From NCBI RefSeq assembly GCF_000949135.2, contig NZ_JTAN02000002.1, positions 227,101 through 291,100 of the forward strand: 64,000 nucleotides of DNA, written 5' to 3'. Under the pieces are notes generated by a model that saw nothing but the letters and a program-made list of their open reading frames with translations, was not told the origin of the DNA and did not search any database. This DNA comes from Burkholderia sp. USMB20 (GTDB taxonomy: Bacteria; Pseudomonadota; Gammaproteobacteria; Burkholderiales; Burkholderiaceae). Position numbers and translations under genes: made by a program. Shown here piece by piece: positions 50,283 to 59,954 of the stretch; within the stretch, counting starts at the first letter, position 1; every line of letters starts with the position of its first letter.

Positions 50283-52286
50283 ATGGATGACGAAAACGAT
50301 CGCGCCGTGCTCGAAGCGCATCTCGGTACGCATAGCCCGTGCTGGCGGCTCGGCAGCGACAGCAATGCACTCGAGCTGGCCGCCGTTCGCGGCCTGACCA
50401 ATGTCGCGGTGGCACTGACCGGCGAGCAGGCCGCGCGGATCCGCGCGCTCACCGGCGTCACGTCGCACCTCGTGCTCGAACTCGCGCTGTTCGGCGATCC
50501 GGTCAGCCTCCATCTGGTCGGCAGGAAGGTCGACACCGCCAATTGGGCCGGCACCGCCTCCGCCTATTCCGATACCGCGTCCGTCGCGGGCGACCTCGCG
50601 CACGGGCTCGCGTTCGCCGAGCAGGTCGTGTCCGAAGTGAATTCGCTCGTCGTGATCCTCGACCGCAACGGCATGGTGCAGCGCTTCAACCGCCTGTGCG
50701 AGGAAGTGACCGGCAAGCGCGAGGTCGACGTGATCGGCCGCAGCGCGTTCGAGCTGTTCATGAGCCCCGACCAGGGTGCGCAGTCGCGCAGCAACATCAC
50801 CGGCTTTTTCGCGAGCAACCGGGCGTTCGAGGTCGAGCGCTACATCAACACGGTCAACGGCCCGCGCCTGTTCCAGTTTCGCAACAAGTTCGTGCAGAGC
50901 GGCAGCGGCGCCGACGAGCAGTTCCTGATCTGCTCGGGCGTCGACGTCACCGAGGAGCGCAACGCGCAGCAGCGGCTCAGCGAACTCGCGAATTCCGACG
51001 TGCTGACCGGCTTGCCGAACCGTCATGCAATCAGCGAGCGCATCCGCGTCGCGCTGGCCGCGGACCGCACCGACGTGCGCGGCCAGGTCGGCATCCTGTT
51101 CCTCGATCTCGACAACTTCAAGCGCGTCAACGACCACTACGGGCACATCACCGGCGACCGCCTGCTGCAGGACGTGTCCGCGGTCATCGGCGGCTGCCTG
51201 CCGTCCGGCGCGACGCTCGCGCGGCTCGGCGGCGACGAATTCCTGGTGCTGTTCGAGCACGGCACGCGGCCGCTGCTCGAGGCGACCGCGCAGATCATCC
51301 TCGAGCGGCTGCGTACGCCGATCCACCTCGGGCTGGTGGAGGTCTACACGAGCTGCTCGATCGGCATCGCGATGTATCCGCAGCACGGCGATTCGCTCGA
51401 AACGCTGATCCGCAGCGCCGACACCGCGATGTACGTCGCGAAGGAAGAGGGCAAGCATACGTACCGCGTATTCTCGCTGGAGATGAACCAGAAGGTCGCG
51501 AAGTACATGTGGCTCGACACGAACCTGCGCAAGGCGCTCGAGGAAGAGCAGTTCGTGCTGCACTACCAGCCGGTCGTCGACATCGCGACCGGCGACGTGC
51601 ACGCCGTCGAGGCGCTGATCCGCTGGCAGTCGCCGGATCGCGGGCTCGTCGCGCCGATCGAGTTCATCCGCTTCGCCGAGGAATCGGGGCTGATCGCGCC
51701 GCTCGGGCGCTGGGTGATGCGCACCGCGGCCGCGCAGGCCGCCGCGTGGAAGGCGAAGGGGCTCGACGTGCGGATCGCGGTGAACGTGTCCGCGCGGCAG
51801 TTGCAGGACATGAACATCGTCGATCAGTTCGCGTCGATCCTCGACAGCGCCGGGTTGAAGCCGAGCCTCGTCGACATCGAGCTCACCGAAAGCAGCTTCA
51901 TCGAGGATGAAGAAGCGGCGCACGAGCTGATGAAACAGTTCCGCCAGCTCGGCGCGGAGGTTCACCTCGACGATTTCGGCACCGGCTATTCGTCGCTGTC
52001 GCAACTGTCGCGGCTGCCGCTCGATTCGATCAAGCTTGATCGCAGCTTCATCACGGGCATCGACCGCAACCCGCGCTCGCAGGCGCTGGTGCGCTCGGTC
52101 GTGTCGCTCGCGCGGGCGCTGAGTTTCTCGGTGGTCGCCGAGGGCGTCGAGACGCACGCGGAAGCCGAATTCCTGAAGCAGATCAACGTCGACCACGCGC
52201 AGGGTTTCTACTTCGCGCGGCCGATGCCGGCCCAGGCCTTCGAGGCCTGGCTCGCGGAAACCAGAAAGCTCAGGCTGATCGCCTGA
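50283..52286 (+). CDS. rpfR: RpfR, BDSF receptor with PAS, GGDEF and EAL domains
   Basis: 667 residues from ATG 50283. N-terminal ~95 residues match the RpfF-interacting (FI) domain. A PAS domain follows (about 110-220: LVVILDRNGMVQRFNRLCEE), then GGDEF (RLGGDEFLVLF, GGDEF at 316-320) and EAL (AVEALIRWQSP, EAL at 443-445; DDFGTGYSSLSQL later). Both signature motifs are intact, so both cyclase and phosphodiesterase activity are possible. In B. cenocepacia BDSF binding to PAS stimulates c-di-GMP breakdown. It is convergent with rpfF. Confidence 0.93.
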   Translation: MDDENDRAVLEAHLGTHSPCWRLGSDSNALELAAVRGLTNVAVALTGEQAARIRALTGVTSHLVLELALFGDPVSLHLVGRKVDTANWAGTASAYSDTASVAGDLAHGLAFAEQVVSEVNSLVVILDRNGMVQRFNRLCEEVTGKREVDVIGRSAFELFMSPDQGAQSRSNITGFFASNRAFEVERYINTVNGPRLFQFRNKFVQSGSGADEQFLICSGVDVTEERNAQQRLSELANSDVLTGLPNRHAISERIRVALAADRTDVRGQVGILFLDLDNFKRVNDHYGHITGDRLLQDVSAVIGGCLPSGATLARLGGDEFLVLFEHGTRPLLEATAQIILERLRTPIHLGLVEVYTSCSIGIAMYPQHGDSLETLIRSADTAMYVAKEEGKHTYRVFSLEMNQKVAKYMWLDTNLRKALEEEQFVLHYQPVVDIATGDVHAVEALIRWQSPDRGLVAPIEFIRFAEESGLIAPLGRWVMRTAAAQAAAWKAKGLDVRIAVNVSARQLQDMNIVDQFASILDSAGLKPSLVDIELTESSFIEDEEAAHELMKQFRQLGAEVHLDDFGTGYSSLSQLSRLPLDSIKLDRSFITGIDRNPRSQALVRSVVSLARALSFSVVAEGVETHAEAEFLKQINVDHAQGFYFARPMPAQAFEAWLAETRKLRLIA

Positions 52287-52303
52287 GCCTCCCCGCATGA
52301 CGG

Positions 52304-52327
52304 GCGCCGCCGCTTGCGCGGCGGCGC
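52304..52327. terminator. Stem-loop between convergent rpfR and rpfF
   Basis: Perfect 10-bp stem GCGCCGCCGC/GCGGCGGCGC with loop TTGC, in the 51-base gap between the two stop codons. No T run on either strand; likely a bidirectional weak terminator. Confidence 0.5.
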
Positions 52328-52337
52328 GCCGCTCACG

Positions 52338-53201
52338 TCACACCGTGCGCAGCTTCGATACGCGCCGGTTCTGCAGCATCACCAGGCGTTCCATGTACGC
52401 GAGATCCTTCGGCTCGATCGTGAACGCCGCGTGCACCCATTCCTCGGTGATGTCCATCAGCTCGGAACGCGTGAGATGGAACACGCGTTCGCGGGCGCGC
52501 AGCATCGCGCGCACGCCGTTCAGCTTCGGCTTCATCACGTCGATGAAGGTGCGTGTCGCGAGATACGCGTCGCCCGCGTCGAACGTCTGGTCGACCAGCC
52601 CGCGATCCTCGTACCACTCGGCCGCATGCGCCTCGCCGGACGAGATCAGCGATTCCGCGAGCCCGCGGTCCGCCTTGCGCGCGACCAGCGAATAGCCGCC
52701 CATGCCCGGGAACAGGTTGAACGCGATCTCGGGGAAGCCGAGCTTCACGCCCTTCTGCGCGAGCATGTAGTGGTGCGCGAGGGCGGCCTCGAAGCCGCCG
52801 CCCAGCGCGCTGCCCTCGACCATCGCGATCGAGATCGCCCCGGTGCCGAAGCCCGTGTAGATCTCGTATACGCCGTCGATGCACGAGCGCGCGTAGGCCA
52901 TCAGCTGGTCGCGGCGGCCGCTGCGGATCGCGTCGACGAAGAAGCTCAGGTCGCCGCCGACGTTGAACAGCTCGGGGACGAGCGAGCCCGTCACCCAGAA
53001 GTCGAACGGCAGGCCCGAGTCGCGAGCGACGCGCGCGAGATGGATGATGTCGGTGACGAGTTGCTGGTTGAAGCACGGCCGCGGCTCCGATCGCAGCATC
53101 ATCCACATGACGTTGCGGCCTTCTTCGTAGAACGCGGTCAGTTGCGTGAGTTCGCCTGCTTCGTAAAACGGACGGCACGCCGGATGGGATTGGAGTTGCA
53201 T
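52338..53201 (-). CDS. rpfF: RpfF, BDSF synthase (crotonase family)
   Basis: 287 residues from ATG 53201 with GAGGA upstream. Crotonase fold, bifunctional in the family as dehydratase and thioesterase, making cis-2-dodecenoic acid from an acyl-ACP. Landmarks: RSEPRPCFNQQLVTDIIHLA, FDFWVTGSLVPELFNVGGDL, VEGSALGGGFEAALAHHYML, KLGFPEIAFNLFPGMGGYSL. The two Glu residues in VEGSALGGGFE and GFPEI fit the catalytic pair. Convergence with rpfR is the BDSF arrangement of the cepacia complex. Confidence 0.95.
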   Translation of the reverse strand: MQLQSHPACRPFYEAGELTQLTAFYEEGRNVMWMMLRSEPRPCFNQQLVTDIIHLARVARDSGLPFDFWVTGSLVPELFNVGGDLSFFVDAIRSGRRDQLMAYARSCIDGVYEIYTGFGTGAISIAMVEGSALGGGFEAALAHHYMLAQKGVKLGFPEIAFNLFPGMGGYSLVARKADRGLAESLISSGEAHAAEWYEDRGLVDQTFDAGDAYLATRTFIDVMKPKLNGVRAMLRARERVFHLTRSELMDITEEWVHAAFTIEPKDLAYMERLVMLQNRRVSKLRTV

Positions 53202-53703
53202 GGTATGTCCTCGAGAGATGTGGTTTTTCAGAGACCGACGCGGCCGGCGACGTGGAAACCTGCCCCCGCACGGCGCCGGCCGCGAGGCACCGCCATTGTT
53301 GCGCGCGCACAAATGTCGAATTGCGGGGAACAACGCATGACGGGGGCGCGGGCGGGTATCGCGTCCGGCGCGAACCGTGCGAGTCATGCGGGCGATGCGA
53401 ACGATGTGGTCGATGTGATCGCCCGGCGGGAGAACCGTGATGAGAGGTGGGCGGGATCGGGCCGGTGGTCGTCAGGGGCGGTGAAGGTGGTGAAGGCAGC
53501 GAAGGCAGCGAAGGCAGCGAAGGCAGCGAAGGCGGCGACGGCGGCTGCGATGACGATGCCGTGCGCGATCCGCGCGATCCGCGCGATCGGCCGACGCGCG
53601 GCGTGCCGGCCGCTTACGCGTTGAAAGCGGCGCCGTGCCGCCGACCACGTCTCATGGATTGTGCGGACTGGTGCAGCGGCCGGGCGTCGGCTAGCTTTAG
53701 AAG
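53202..53703. other. Intergenic region between rpfF and the KimA-like permease
   Basis: No supported gene. It contains the GAAGGCAGC minisatellite (see next entry) and GCGCGATCC repeats at about 53570-53590. A glycine/glutamate-rich ORF through the repeat is an artefact of its period of 9. Confidence 0.5.
53482..53540 (+). repeat. 9-base minisatellite GAAGGCAGC
   Basis: About six units: GAAGGTGGT, then GAAGGCAGC four times, then GAAGGCGGC. Period 9 like the array at the window end and part of the one at 44385. Confidence 0.8.
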
Positions 53704-55710
53704 ATGACGCCGCCGCGCCCGGCGTCCCGGGAGGGGACCGTGACCGCATTCCAGAAGATGTGGCAGCTGCTCGTCGGAAAGCCGCTGGACCCGCTCGATC
53801 CGCGCACGCGCCATGCGATCGCGGTGACGCCGTTGCTGGCCTGGGTCGGACTCGGCGCGGACGGCCTGTCGTCGTCGTGCTACGGCCCGGAGGAGGCGTT
53901 CCTCGCGCTCGCGCACCACACGCCGCTTGCGCTGTTCCTCGCCTGCGCCACCGCGGCGACCGTGTTCATCATCGCGCTCGGCTACAACCAGGTGATCGAG
54001 CTGTTCCCGACCGGCGGCGGCGGCTATCGCGTCGCGACCTCGCTGCTCGGGTCGAAGCCGGGGCTCGTGTCGGGCGCGGCGCTGCTGGTCGACTACGTGC
54101 TGACCGTCGCGACGTCGCTCGCGAGCGGTGTCGACGCGTTCTTCAGCCTGCTGCCGGTCAGTGCGCAGGCGTTCAAGCTCACGACCGAGATCGTGCTGAT
54201 CCTGCTGATGACGGGGCTCAACTTCCGCGGGATGCGCGAATCGATCATGGTGCTGCTGCCGATCTTCATCGGCTTCGTCGTGCTGCATTTCGGGCTGATC
54301 GTGTACGGCGTCGCGGTGCACGGCAGCGCGCTGGCGACGATCGTGCCCGACGCGGTGCACGAGGCGCACGGGATGTCGCAATCGCTCGGCGTGTTCGTGA
54401 TGCTCGCATTGCTGATGCGCGCGTTCTCGCTCGGCGGCGGCACCTATACGGGCCTCGAGGCCGTGTCGAACAACGTGAACATGCTCGCGGATCCGCGCGT
54501 GCCGAACGGCAAGGCGACGATGTGGTACATGTCGACGTCGCTCGCGTTCACGGCCGGCGGCATCATCCTGCTGTACATGCTGTGGCACGCACGGCCCGTC
54601 GAAGGCGAGACGCTCAACGCGGTCGTGTTCGGCAGCGTGATCGATCATCTCGGGCTCGGCTCCGCGTTCGCGCGCCACGCGCTGCTCGCGGCGGTGCTCG
54701 CGTTCGAGGCAGGGCTGCTGCTGGTCGGTGCGCAGACGGGTTTTCTCGACGGGCCGGCGGTGCTGTCGAACATGGCGTCGGACTCGTGGGTGCCGCGCCA
54801 TTTCCGCGACCTGTCGACGCGCCTCGTGCGGCAGAACGGCATCATCGTCGTCGGCCTGTCGGGCCTGCTGATCCTGCTGTGGACGCACGGCAGCGTCGAC
54901 GTGCTCGTCGTGCTGTACAGCATCAACGTGTTCCTCACGTTCAGCATGTCGCTGCTGGGGCTGTGCACGTACTGGTGGCGCCATCGCAGCGAGCGCGGCT
55001 GGTTCAAGCACTTCTTCCTGTCGGCGCTCGGGTTCAGCGTGACGTCGACGGTGCTCGTCATCACGCTGGTCGAGAAGTTCACGGCCGGCGGCTGGCTCAC
55101 GGTGCTCGTGACGAGCGCGGTGATCGCGCTGTGCGTCATGATCAACCGCCACTACGCGTACACGCGCGCGCAGCTCGCGAAGGAAGACGCGCTGTTCTCG
55201 GGTCCGCCGCCGGCAGTCGACGAGGCGACGGCGCCGGGCAAGCCCGACCCGTCGCAGCCGACCGCGGTGCTGCTGGTCGGCAAGCATCGCGGCGCGAGCA
55301 TGCATGCGCTGCTATGGGTGAACCGGCTGTTTCCCGGGCACTTTCGCAACGTGATCTTTCTCGCGGTGGGCGAGGTCGATGCGAAGGCATACGACGGGCA
55401 CGAGCATCTCGAACGCCTGCGGCACACAATCACCGAGGCGCTCGACTATTACGTCGCGCACTGCCGCCGCAACGGCATCGCGGCCGACTACCGGATCGCG
55501 TTCGGCACGAACCCGGTCGTCGAATTCATGAACCTCGCGTCGTCGACGCTCGATGCCTATCCGAACGCGGTGTGCTTCGCGAGCAAGCTGATCTTCAGGC
55601 GCGTGAATTTCCTGACCGCGTGGCTGCACAACCAGACGCCCGTCGAGCTGCAGGCGCGGCTGCACGTCGAGGGGCGGCAGATGGTGTTGTTGCCGATGAA
55701 CGTCGGGTAG
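53704..55710 (+). CDS. APC-superfamily permease, KimA-like
   Basis: 668 residues. About 12 membrane segments over the first 490 residues, then a soluble C-terminal domain. GLGADGLSSSCYGPEEAFLA and ELFPTGGGGYRVATSLLGSK resemble the substrate site of KimA potassium/proton symporters and related APC transporters, as does SGAALLVDYVLTVATSLASG. The C-terminal part (PTAVLLVGKHRGASMHALLW, AFGTNPVVEFMNLASSTLDA) looks like the nucleotide-sensing domain of such transporters. Ion or amino-acid uptake; specificity unproven. Confidence 0.82.
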   Translation: MTPPRPASREGTVTAFQKMWQLLVGKPLDPLDPRTRHAIAVTPLLAWVGLGADGLSSSCYGPEEAFLALAHHTPLALFLACATAATVFIIALGYNQVIELFPTGGGGYRVATSLLGSKPGLVSGAALLVDYVLTVATSLASGVDAFFSLLPVSAQAFKLTTEIVLILLMTGLNFRGMRESIMVLLPIFIGFVVLHFGLIVYGVAVHGSALATIVPDAVHEAHGMSQSLGVFVMLALLMRAFSLGGGTYTGLEAVSNNVNMLADPRVPNGKATMWYMSTSLAFTAGGIILLYMLWHARPVEGETLNAVVFGSVIDHLGLGSAFARHALLAAVLAFEAGLLLVGAQTGFLDGPAVLSNMASDSWVPRHFRDLSTRLVRQNGIIVVGLSGLLILLWTHGSVDVLVVLYSINVFLTFSMSLLGLCTYWWRHRSERGWFKHFFLSALGFSVTSTVLVITLVEKFTAGGWLTVLVTSAVIALCVMINRHYAYTRAQLAKEDALFSGPPPAVDEATAPGKPDPSQPTAVLLVGKHRGASMHALLWVNRLFPGHFRNVIFLAVGEVDAKAYDGHEHLERLRHTITEALDYYVAHCRRNGIAADYRIAFGTNPVVEFMNLASSTLDAYPNAVCFASKLIFRRVNFLTAWLHNQTPVELQARLHVEGRQMVLLPMNVG

Positions 55711-55815
55711 CGATGCACGCGGGAGACGCCCGCGCACGCTTGGAAACGATTCAACATGACGTGGCGCGTCAGAACGTTCAGTATCCGAAAGCTTTTGCCC
55801 GTTTTCCCGGAAAGA

Positions 55816-55827
55816 TTTGATAAGATG
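55816..55827 (+). promoter_or_regulatory. Possible -10 element TTTGATAAGATG before the OmpA-like gene
   Basis: The same 12-mer occurs at 50069-50080 upstream of rpfR. TGATAAGAT fits an extended -10 box. The ATG lies 52 bases downstream. Confidence 0.35.
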
Positions 55828-55878
55828 CGCGCGCTTCGACGCCATCAACAGAACGACAAATCCTTTCCGAGGGGCTCA

Positions 55879-56880
55879 ATGAAGAACGCAGCATCGTCCG
55901 TATTCCATGTCGCGCGCCGTGGCCGCAACGCGCTGTTCGCCGCCGCGCTGCTGTCGCTTTCGTCGCTGGCGAGCGCTGGCAGCGACAAGCCGGGTGCGAA
56001 AGATCATCCGTTGCTCACGCGTTTCGCCGGCGCGACCATCACCGCATATTCGCAGACGCCGTTCGACGAGGCATTCCTGCCGAACCAGCCGATCGACGAC
56101 GAGAGGACCGCCAAGGGCCTGAATCTCGAAGGCAAGATCACGCGGATCTCGTACGCGATCGACGGCGGCCGGTCGACGCTGGAAGTCGAGCGCAACTATC
56201 TCGACGCGCTGCAGAAGGGCGGCTTCCAGATTCTGTTCCGCTGTACGGCGGAGCAGTGCGGAAAGAGCGGCGGCAGCGACTTCCAGAGCGTCGTGATCAA
56301 TTCCGGCCGGCTGCGACAGGCGGGCGGCGGCGACGCGAACTTCGGCGACAAGCACCGCACGATCCTCGCGAAGCTGCCGCGAGCGTCCGGCGATGCGTAT
56401 GTGTTCCTGCACATCATGGACAGTTCGGCATCGAACAAGCGCACGCTCGTCTACGAGGAAGTCGTCGAAGTGAAGCCGATGCAGACCGGGCAAGTCAAGG
56501 TGCTCGATTCCGGTGCGCTGCAGAAGGGCCTCGTCGCGACGGGCAAGGTCGCGCTGTACGGCATCTACTTCGACACCGACAAGGCGCAGGTGAAGCCCGA
56601 GTCGAAGCCGCAGCTCGACGAGATGGCGAAGCTGCTGACGGCGAACCAGGCGCTGAAGGTGTACATCGTCGGCCATACCGACAATCAAGGGCAGTTCGCG
56701 CACAACGCCGACCTGTCGCAAAAGCGTGCGGAGGCCGTCGCGCAGGCACTGGCGACGACCTACAAGATCGCGCCGGCGCGGCTCGTCGCGAAGGGCGTCG
56801 GGTCGCTGTCGCCGGTTGCGTCCAACGGCGACGACGCCGGCCGCGCGCAGAACCGCCGCGTCGAACTCGTGCAGCAATAA
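55879..56880 (+). CDS. OmpA-like peptidoglycan-binding protein with DUF4892-type N-terminus
   Basis: 333 residues. A signal peptide ends at about ASA (residue 33). The middle (about 40-200) reads TAYSQTPFDEAFLPNQPIDD and SYAIDGGRSTLEVERNYLDA, the pattern of DUF4892/OmpA proteins. The C-terminal OmpA domain has LYGIYFDTDKAQVKPESKPQ, VYIVGHTDNQG and SQKRAEAVAQAL, ending GRAQNRRVEL. The Asp and Arg of DLSQKRAEAV and QNRRVEL bind peptidoglycan. GAGGGG precedes the ATG. Confidence 0.9.
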   Translation: MKNAASSVFHVARRGRNALFAAALLSLSSLASAGSDKPGAKDHPLLTRFAGATITAYSQTPFDEAFLPNQPIDDERTAKGLNLEGKITRISYAIDGGRSTLEVERNYLDALQKGGFQILFRCTAEQCGKSGGSDFQSVVINSGRLRQAGGGDANFGDKHRTILAKLPRASGDAYVFLHIMDSSASNKRTLVYEEVVEVKPMQTGQVKVLDSGALQKGLVATGKVALYGIYFDTDKAQVKPESKPQLDEMAKLLTANQALKVYIVGHTDNQGQFAHNADLSQKRAEAVAQALATTYKIAPARLVAKGVGSLSPVASNGDDAGRAQNRRVELVQQ

Positions 56881-56926
56881 CGCACGACGGACCGGGCGCA
56901 CGCGCTGCGCGAACGAACAGGGCCGC

Positions 56927-57064
56927 GGCAACGCGACCGTGACGGGCGATGTGACGCCGACGCGCTACGACCTCAACGGGCAATTGCACGGGCAGCATGC
57001 ACAGGCCGGCGCATACACGCTCGCGTGGACGTGGCGCGGCAAGCGCGTCGGCGATTGCCATTGA
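56927..57064 (+). pseudogene. Possible C-terminal gene remnant
   Basis: About 45 codons with no start: GNATVTGDVTPTRYDLNGQL, then HGQHAQAGAYTLAWTWRGKR. Codon use is coding-like and the sequence is protein-like. I do not recognise the family. Confidence 0.25.
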
Positions 57065-57199
57065 ACGCAACGACGCTCGACGCGCAAGCAGCCGGACCGC
57101 GAGCGCCCTTCTGCGCCCGTTGATGTCCTCGAGAAACATGTGCCGCCATTCCGGGGCTGTACGCTTGAAGGGGCTCGACGTGCGCGGCGCGCTTTCCGC

Positions 57200-57358
57200 T
57201 TACGAATGGTGATGCGTATGCGAGCGTGCCGAGCGCTGCGACGAGCGGTGCAGCAGCCGGTCGCGCGTGCGGTCGCGGCTGCGCCGTTCCGCGAAGAACA
57301 GCACCGCGAACACGAGGACCGCGAGCATCAGGACGATCGCGACGATAGCGTTTTCCAT
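57200..57358 (-). CDS. Small single-span membrane protein
   Basis: 52 residues from ATG 57358, with GGAGG 5 bases upstream. One hydrophobic helix (IVAIVLMLAVLVFAVLFFAE, residues 5-24) precedes a strongly basic, His-rich tail (ERRSRDRTRDRLLHRSSQRS). Predicted N-out/C-in by the positive-inside rule. Function unknown. Confidence 0.55.
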   Translation of the reverse strand: MENAIVAIVLMLAVLVFAVLFFAERRSRDRTRDRLLHRSSQRSARSHTHHHS

Positions 57359-57967
57359 GTCGCCTCCGGCAGGTAGGGGCCGGTGCCGGTCGTTCCGACC
57401 CCGGGCCGCGAACGCGCACACGGCGCAGCGGAAACGGGGGCAAGAACGAGGGCCAGGCCGCGTTCGCGTCAGCATCGGCATCGCTTCGATCAGCGCGATT
57501 CCGAGCCGCGCGCCGATCGCGGCGCCGACACGTTCAGGATGCCACCGTTCGAGATGCAGCGCACCGATCGGGATCACGCCCGGCAGCGCGAACGCGATCA
57601 CGAGATAACCGATTTCGAATTCGTGTCGATCGGCACGATGTCTCCATCCCCATGTCGGCGTGTCGAATTCACCCGATCGTCATGCGTTTCGGCGACCTCG
57701 CACGCGCGCGTTACGCGCCCAAATAATATGTCGCGACATGACATAAATGGCGATCGCGTAGCCAGCAGGGCGCGAAAGTGCGACAGTCTGCCGGCGTGAC
57801 GCAGGCGCGCTTCCTCGTGCGCCCGCTGCATGGCGGCGCGGGCCGCCGCCCCGTGGCTTGACGCTCGCGGGCACGTCACCCACACTGGGTTGAACGACGG
57901 GGCGCGGCGCGCCAATGCGTGCCCGTTGCGTCCCGACCTGAGCACGAAACGCGCGGAGAGCTTCGAC
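57359..57967. other. 609-base region without a supported gene
   Basis: Open frames on both strands lack start signals and domain pattern. It includes the 12-base palindrome ATGTCGCGACAT (57728-57739) in an AT-rich patch, probably an operator in the promoter region of the gene at 57968. Confidence 0.4.
57728..57739. promoter_or_regulatory. Palindrome ATGTCGCGACAT
   Basis: Perfect 12-base inverted repeat, followed by a partial direct repeat (GACATGACATA). It lies 229 bases before the DUF3857 gene. It could be a TetR- or XRE-type operator; the cognate regulator is unknown. Confidence 0.35.
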
Positions 57968-59878
57968 GTGGTGCGTTTTCCGTTCCGATCGACCGGCAGG
58001 CTGCCGGGTCGCGCCGCAACGCTCGCGGTTGCCGTGACCGCGATCGCGCTGGCGTTCGTGCGTCCCGCGTTCGCCGACGCGGGCGACGCCGCGCCCGTCA
58101 CGCTCGTCAGCGACGTCCATGTATTCGTGATCCAGCACGACGGCTCGCTCGACGAGGACGACGATTCGACACTGCGCGCGAACGATGCGAACGGGATCGA
58201 CGCGATCGCGCAGCGTTACGTGTGGTTCGACAAGAACCTCGAGAAGGTCGACCTGGTCGCGGCCGAGACGATCGATCGCGACGGTGTCGCGCATCCGGTC
58301 GGCCCCGACGGTATCCGCGATGTGCAGGAGCCGCGCTCGGCCGGCGCGCCGACGTTCCAGGACGGGCTGCTGCGCACCGTCGTGTTTCCCGGCGTCGAAG
58401 CCGGATCGAGCACGCGCATCGCGTTCCGCAAGTCGCGCACGAAGCCGGTCAACGCAGGTTACTTCGGCTACTACGTCGAACCGTCGCGCGAGCCGGTGGA
58501 GAACCAGCGGCTGATCTTCGACGTGCCGGCCGACATGCCGCTGCATGCGGACGCACGCGGTTACGTCGCGCTGCCGCCGGTGACCGCGAACGGCCGCACG
58601 CGCTACGCATTCGAATACCGGCACGGCACGTACGACCGGATCGAGAACGGCTCGGTCGGCTATCCGACCTACGGCGACCGGCTCGTGGTGTCCACGCTGC
58701 CCGACTACGCGGCGTTCGCCGCGCGCTACCGCGACGCGGCCGTCGACCCGGGCGCGAACGATCCGGCCGTCGTGCAGCTGGCGCGCGCGCTCACCGCCGG
58801 CACCGCCGATCCGCGCGATCGCGCGCGCGTCCTGTACGACTGGGTGCAGGCGAACGTGCGTTACGTCGCGCTTTTTCTCGGCGAGACGGCGGCCGCGCCG
58901 CACCGCGTGACCGACATCCTGCGCAACCGCTACGGCGACTGCAAGGACCACGTCGCGCTGTTCGGCGCGTTGCTCGCGGCGGCCGGCATCCGCAGCGAAG
59001 CGGTGCTGATCAATCTCGGCTCCGTGTACACGCTGCCGTCGGTGCCAGGTTACGGCGGCGGCGCGATCAATCACGCGATCACGTGGCTGCCCGATCTCGG
59101 CGTCTACGCGGACACCACGACGGCCGGCATCGCGTTCGGCTACCTGCCGCCGATCGTGATGGACCGGCCGGCGCTGCTCGTCGACACCGGCGTGCTGTCG
59201 CGCACGCCGGCCACGCAGCCGAAGCACCGCGCCGCGCGCGTGGAGATCGATGCCGCGCAACCGGGCGCCGCGCGGTTTCATGCGCGCGTCGAGGACGACG
59301 GCTGGACCGCGGAACTCGAACGCACGCTGTTTCGCCGGGCGGCGCCCGACCGCATCCGGCAGCTCGCGAACGAACGCCTGCGGCAAAGCGGGCTGCGCGG
59401 CCGCGCGCAGATCGCGACGAGCGATCGCCGTGCGACGGACGGGCCGTTCGACGTCACGTATGCCGGCACGCTCGATCACTTCGTGTGGCCGGACGGCACG
59501 ACCGCCGTGCCGGCGCTGTCGAGCCTCACGGGCGGCATCGCGACGCAGGTCGAGGGCTGGCTGGCCGAGCCCGTGCGCACGCAGCCGTGGGCATGCATCG
59601 GCGGCACGTTCGACGAGACCGGCCAGATCGCGCTGCCGGCCGACGTCGCGGTGACCGACCTGCCGGCCGATACGGCCGTGCACGACCGTTTCGTCGAGTT
59701 CACGTCGCATTACGTATTCGATGCGGCCGCGCAGGTCGTGCAGGTCACGCGGAGGATGAAGGCCGAATTCGGCCGCCAGGTCTGCACGCCCGACGAGTTC
59801 ACGGCACTGCGCGCGTCGCTCGAACGCATCGAACGCGACACGCAGGCGCAGATCGTCGTGCGGGCCAGGCAACGTTGA
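57968..59878 (+). CDS. Exported DUF3857/transglutaminase-like protein
   Basis: 636 residues from GTG 57968 (GGAGAG 7 bases upstream; GTG 57971 also possible). Signal peptide ends FADA (about residue 38). DUF3857 occupies about 40-240 (SDVHVFVIQHDGSLDEDDDS, GLLRTVVFPGVEAGSSTRIA). The transglutaminase-like domain has the full triad: Cys325 in RYGDCKDHVAL, His369 in GGAINHAITWLP, Asp382 in GVYADTTT. The C-terminal ~230 residues are a beta-rich DUF2569/DUF3858-like part. Periplasmic; peptide or cross-link substrate unknown. Confidence 0.88.
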   Translation: MVRFPFRSTGRLPGRAATLAVAVTAIALAFVRPAFADAGDAAPVTLVSDVHVFVIQHDGSLDEDDDSTLRANDANGIDAIAQRYVWFDKNLEKVDLVAAETIDRDGVAHPVGPDGIRDVQEPRSAGAPTFQDGLLRTVVFPGVEAGSSTRIAFRKSRTKPVNAGYFGYYVEPSREPVENQRLIFDVPADMPLHADARGYVALPPVTANGRTRYAFEYRHGTYDRIENGSVGYPTYGDRLVVSTLPDYAAFAARYRDAAVDPGANDPAVVQLARALTAGTADPRDRARVLYDWVQANVRYVALFLGETAAAPHRVTDILRNRYGDCKDHVALFGALLAAAGIRSEAVLINLGSVYTLPSVPGYGGGAINHAITWLPDLGVYADTTTAGIAFGYLPPIVMDRPALLVDTGVLSRTPATQPKHRAARVEIDAAQPGAARFHARVEDDGWTAELERTLFRRAAPDRIRQLANERLRQSGLRGRAQIATSDRRATDGPFDVTYAGTLDHFVWPDGTTAVPALSSLTGGIATQVEGWLAEPVRTQPWACIGGTFDETGQIALPADVAVTDLPADTAVHDRFVEFTSHYVFDAAAQVVQVTRRMKAEFGRQVCTPDEFTALRASLERIERDTQAQIVVRARQR

Positions 59879-59954
59879 AGGTCGGGCGCGGCGCACGCGG
59901 CGCCCGGTGCAATCGCGCGTGCGGCCGAAGCCGGCCGGCGCGCAGGAGACGAAC

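Noticed and set aside
53447-53707. 86-codon Gly/Glu/Ser repeat protein
   Set aside because: Created by the GAAGGCAGC minisatellite; no ribosome-binding site and no protein-like flanks.
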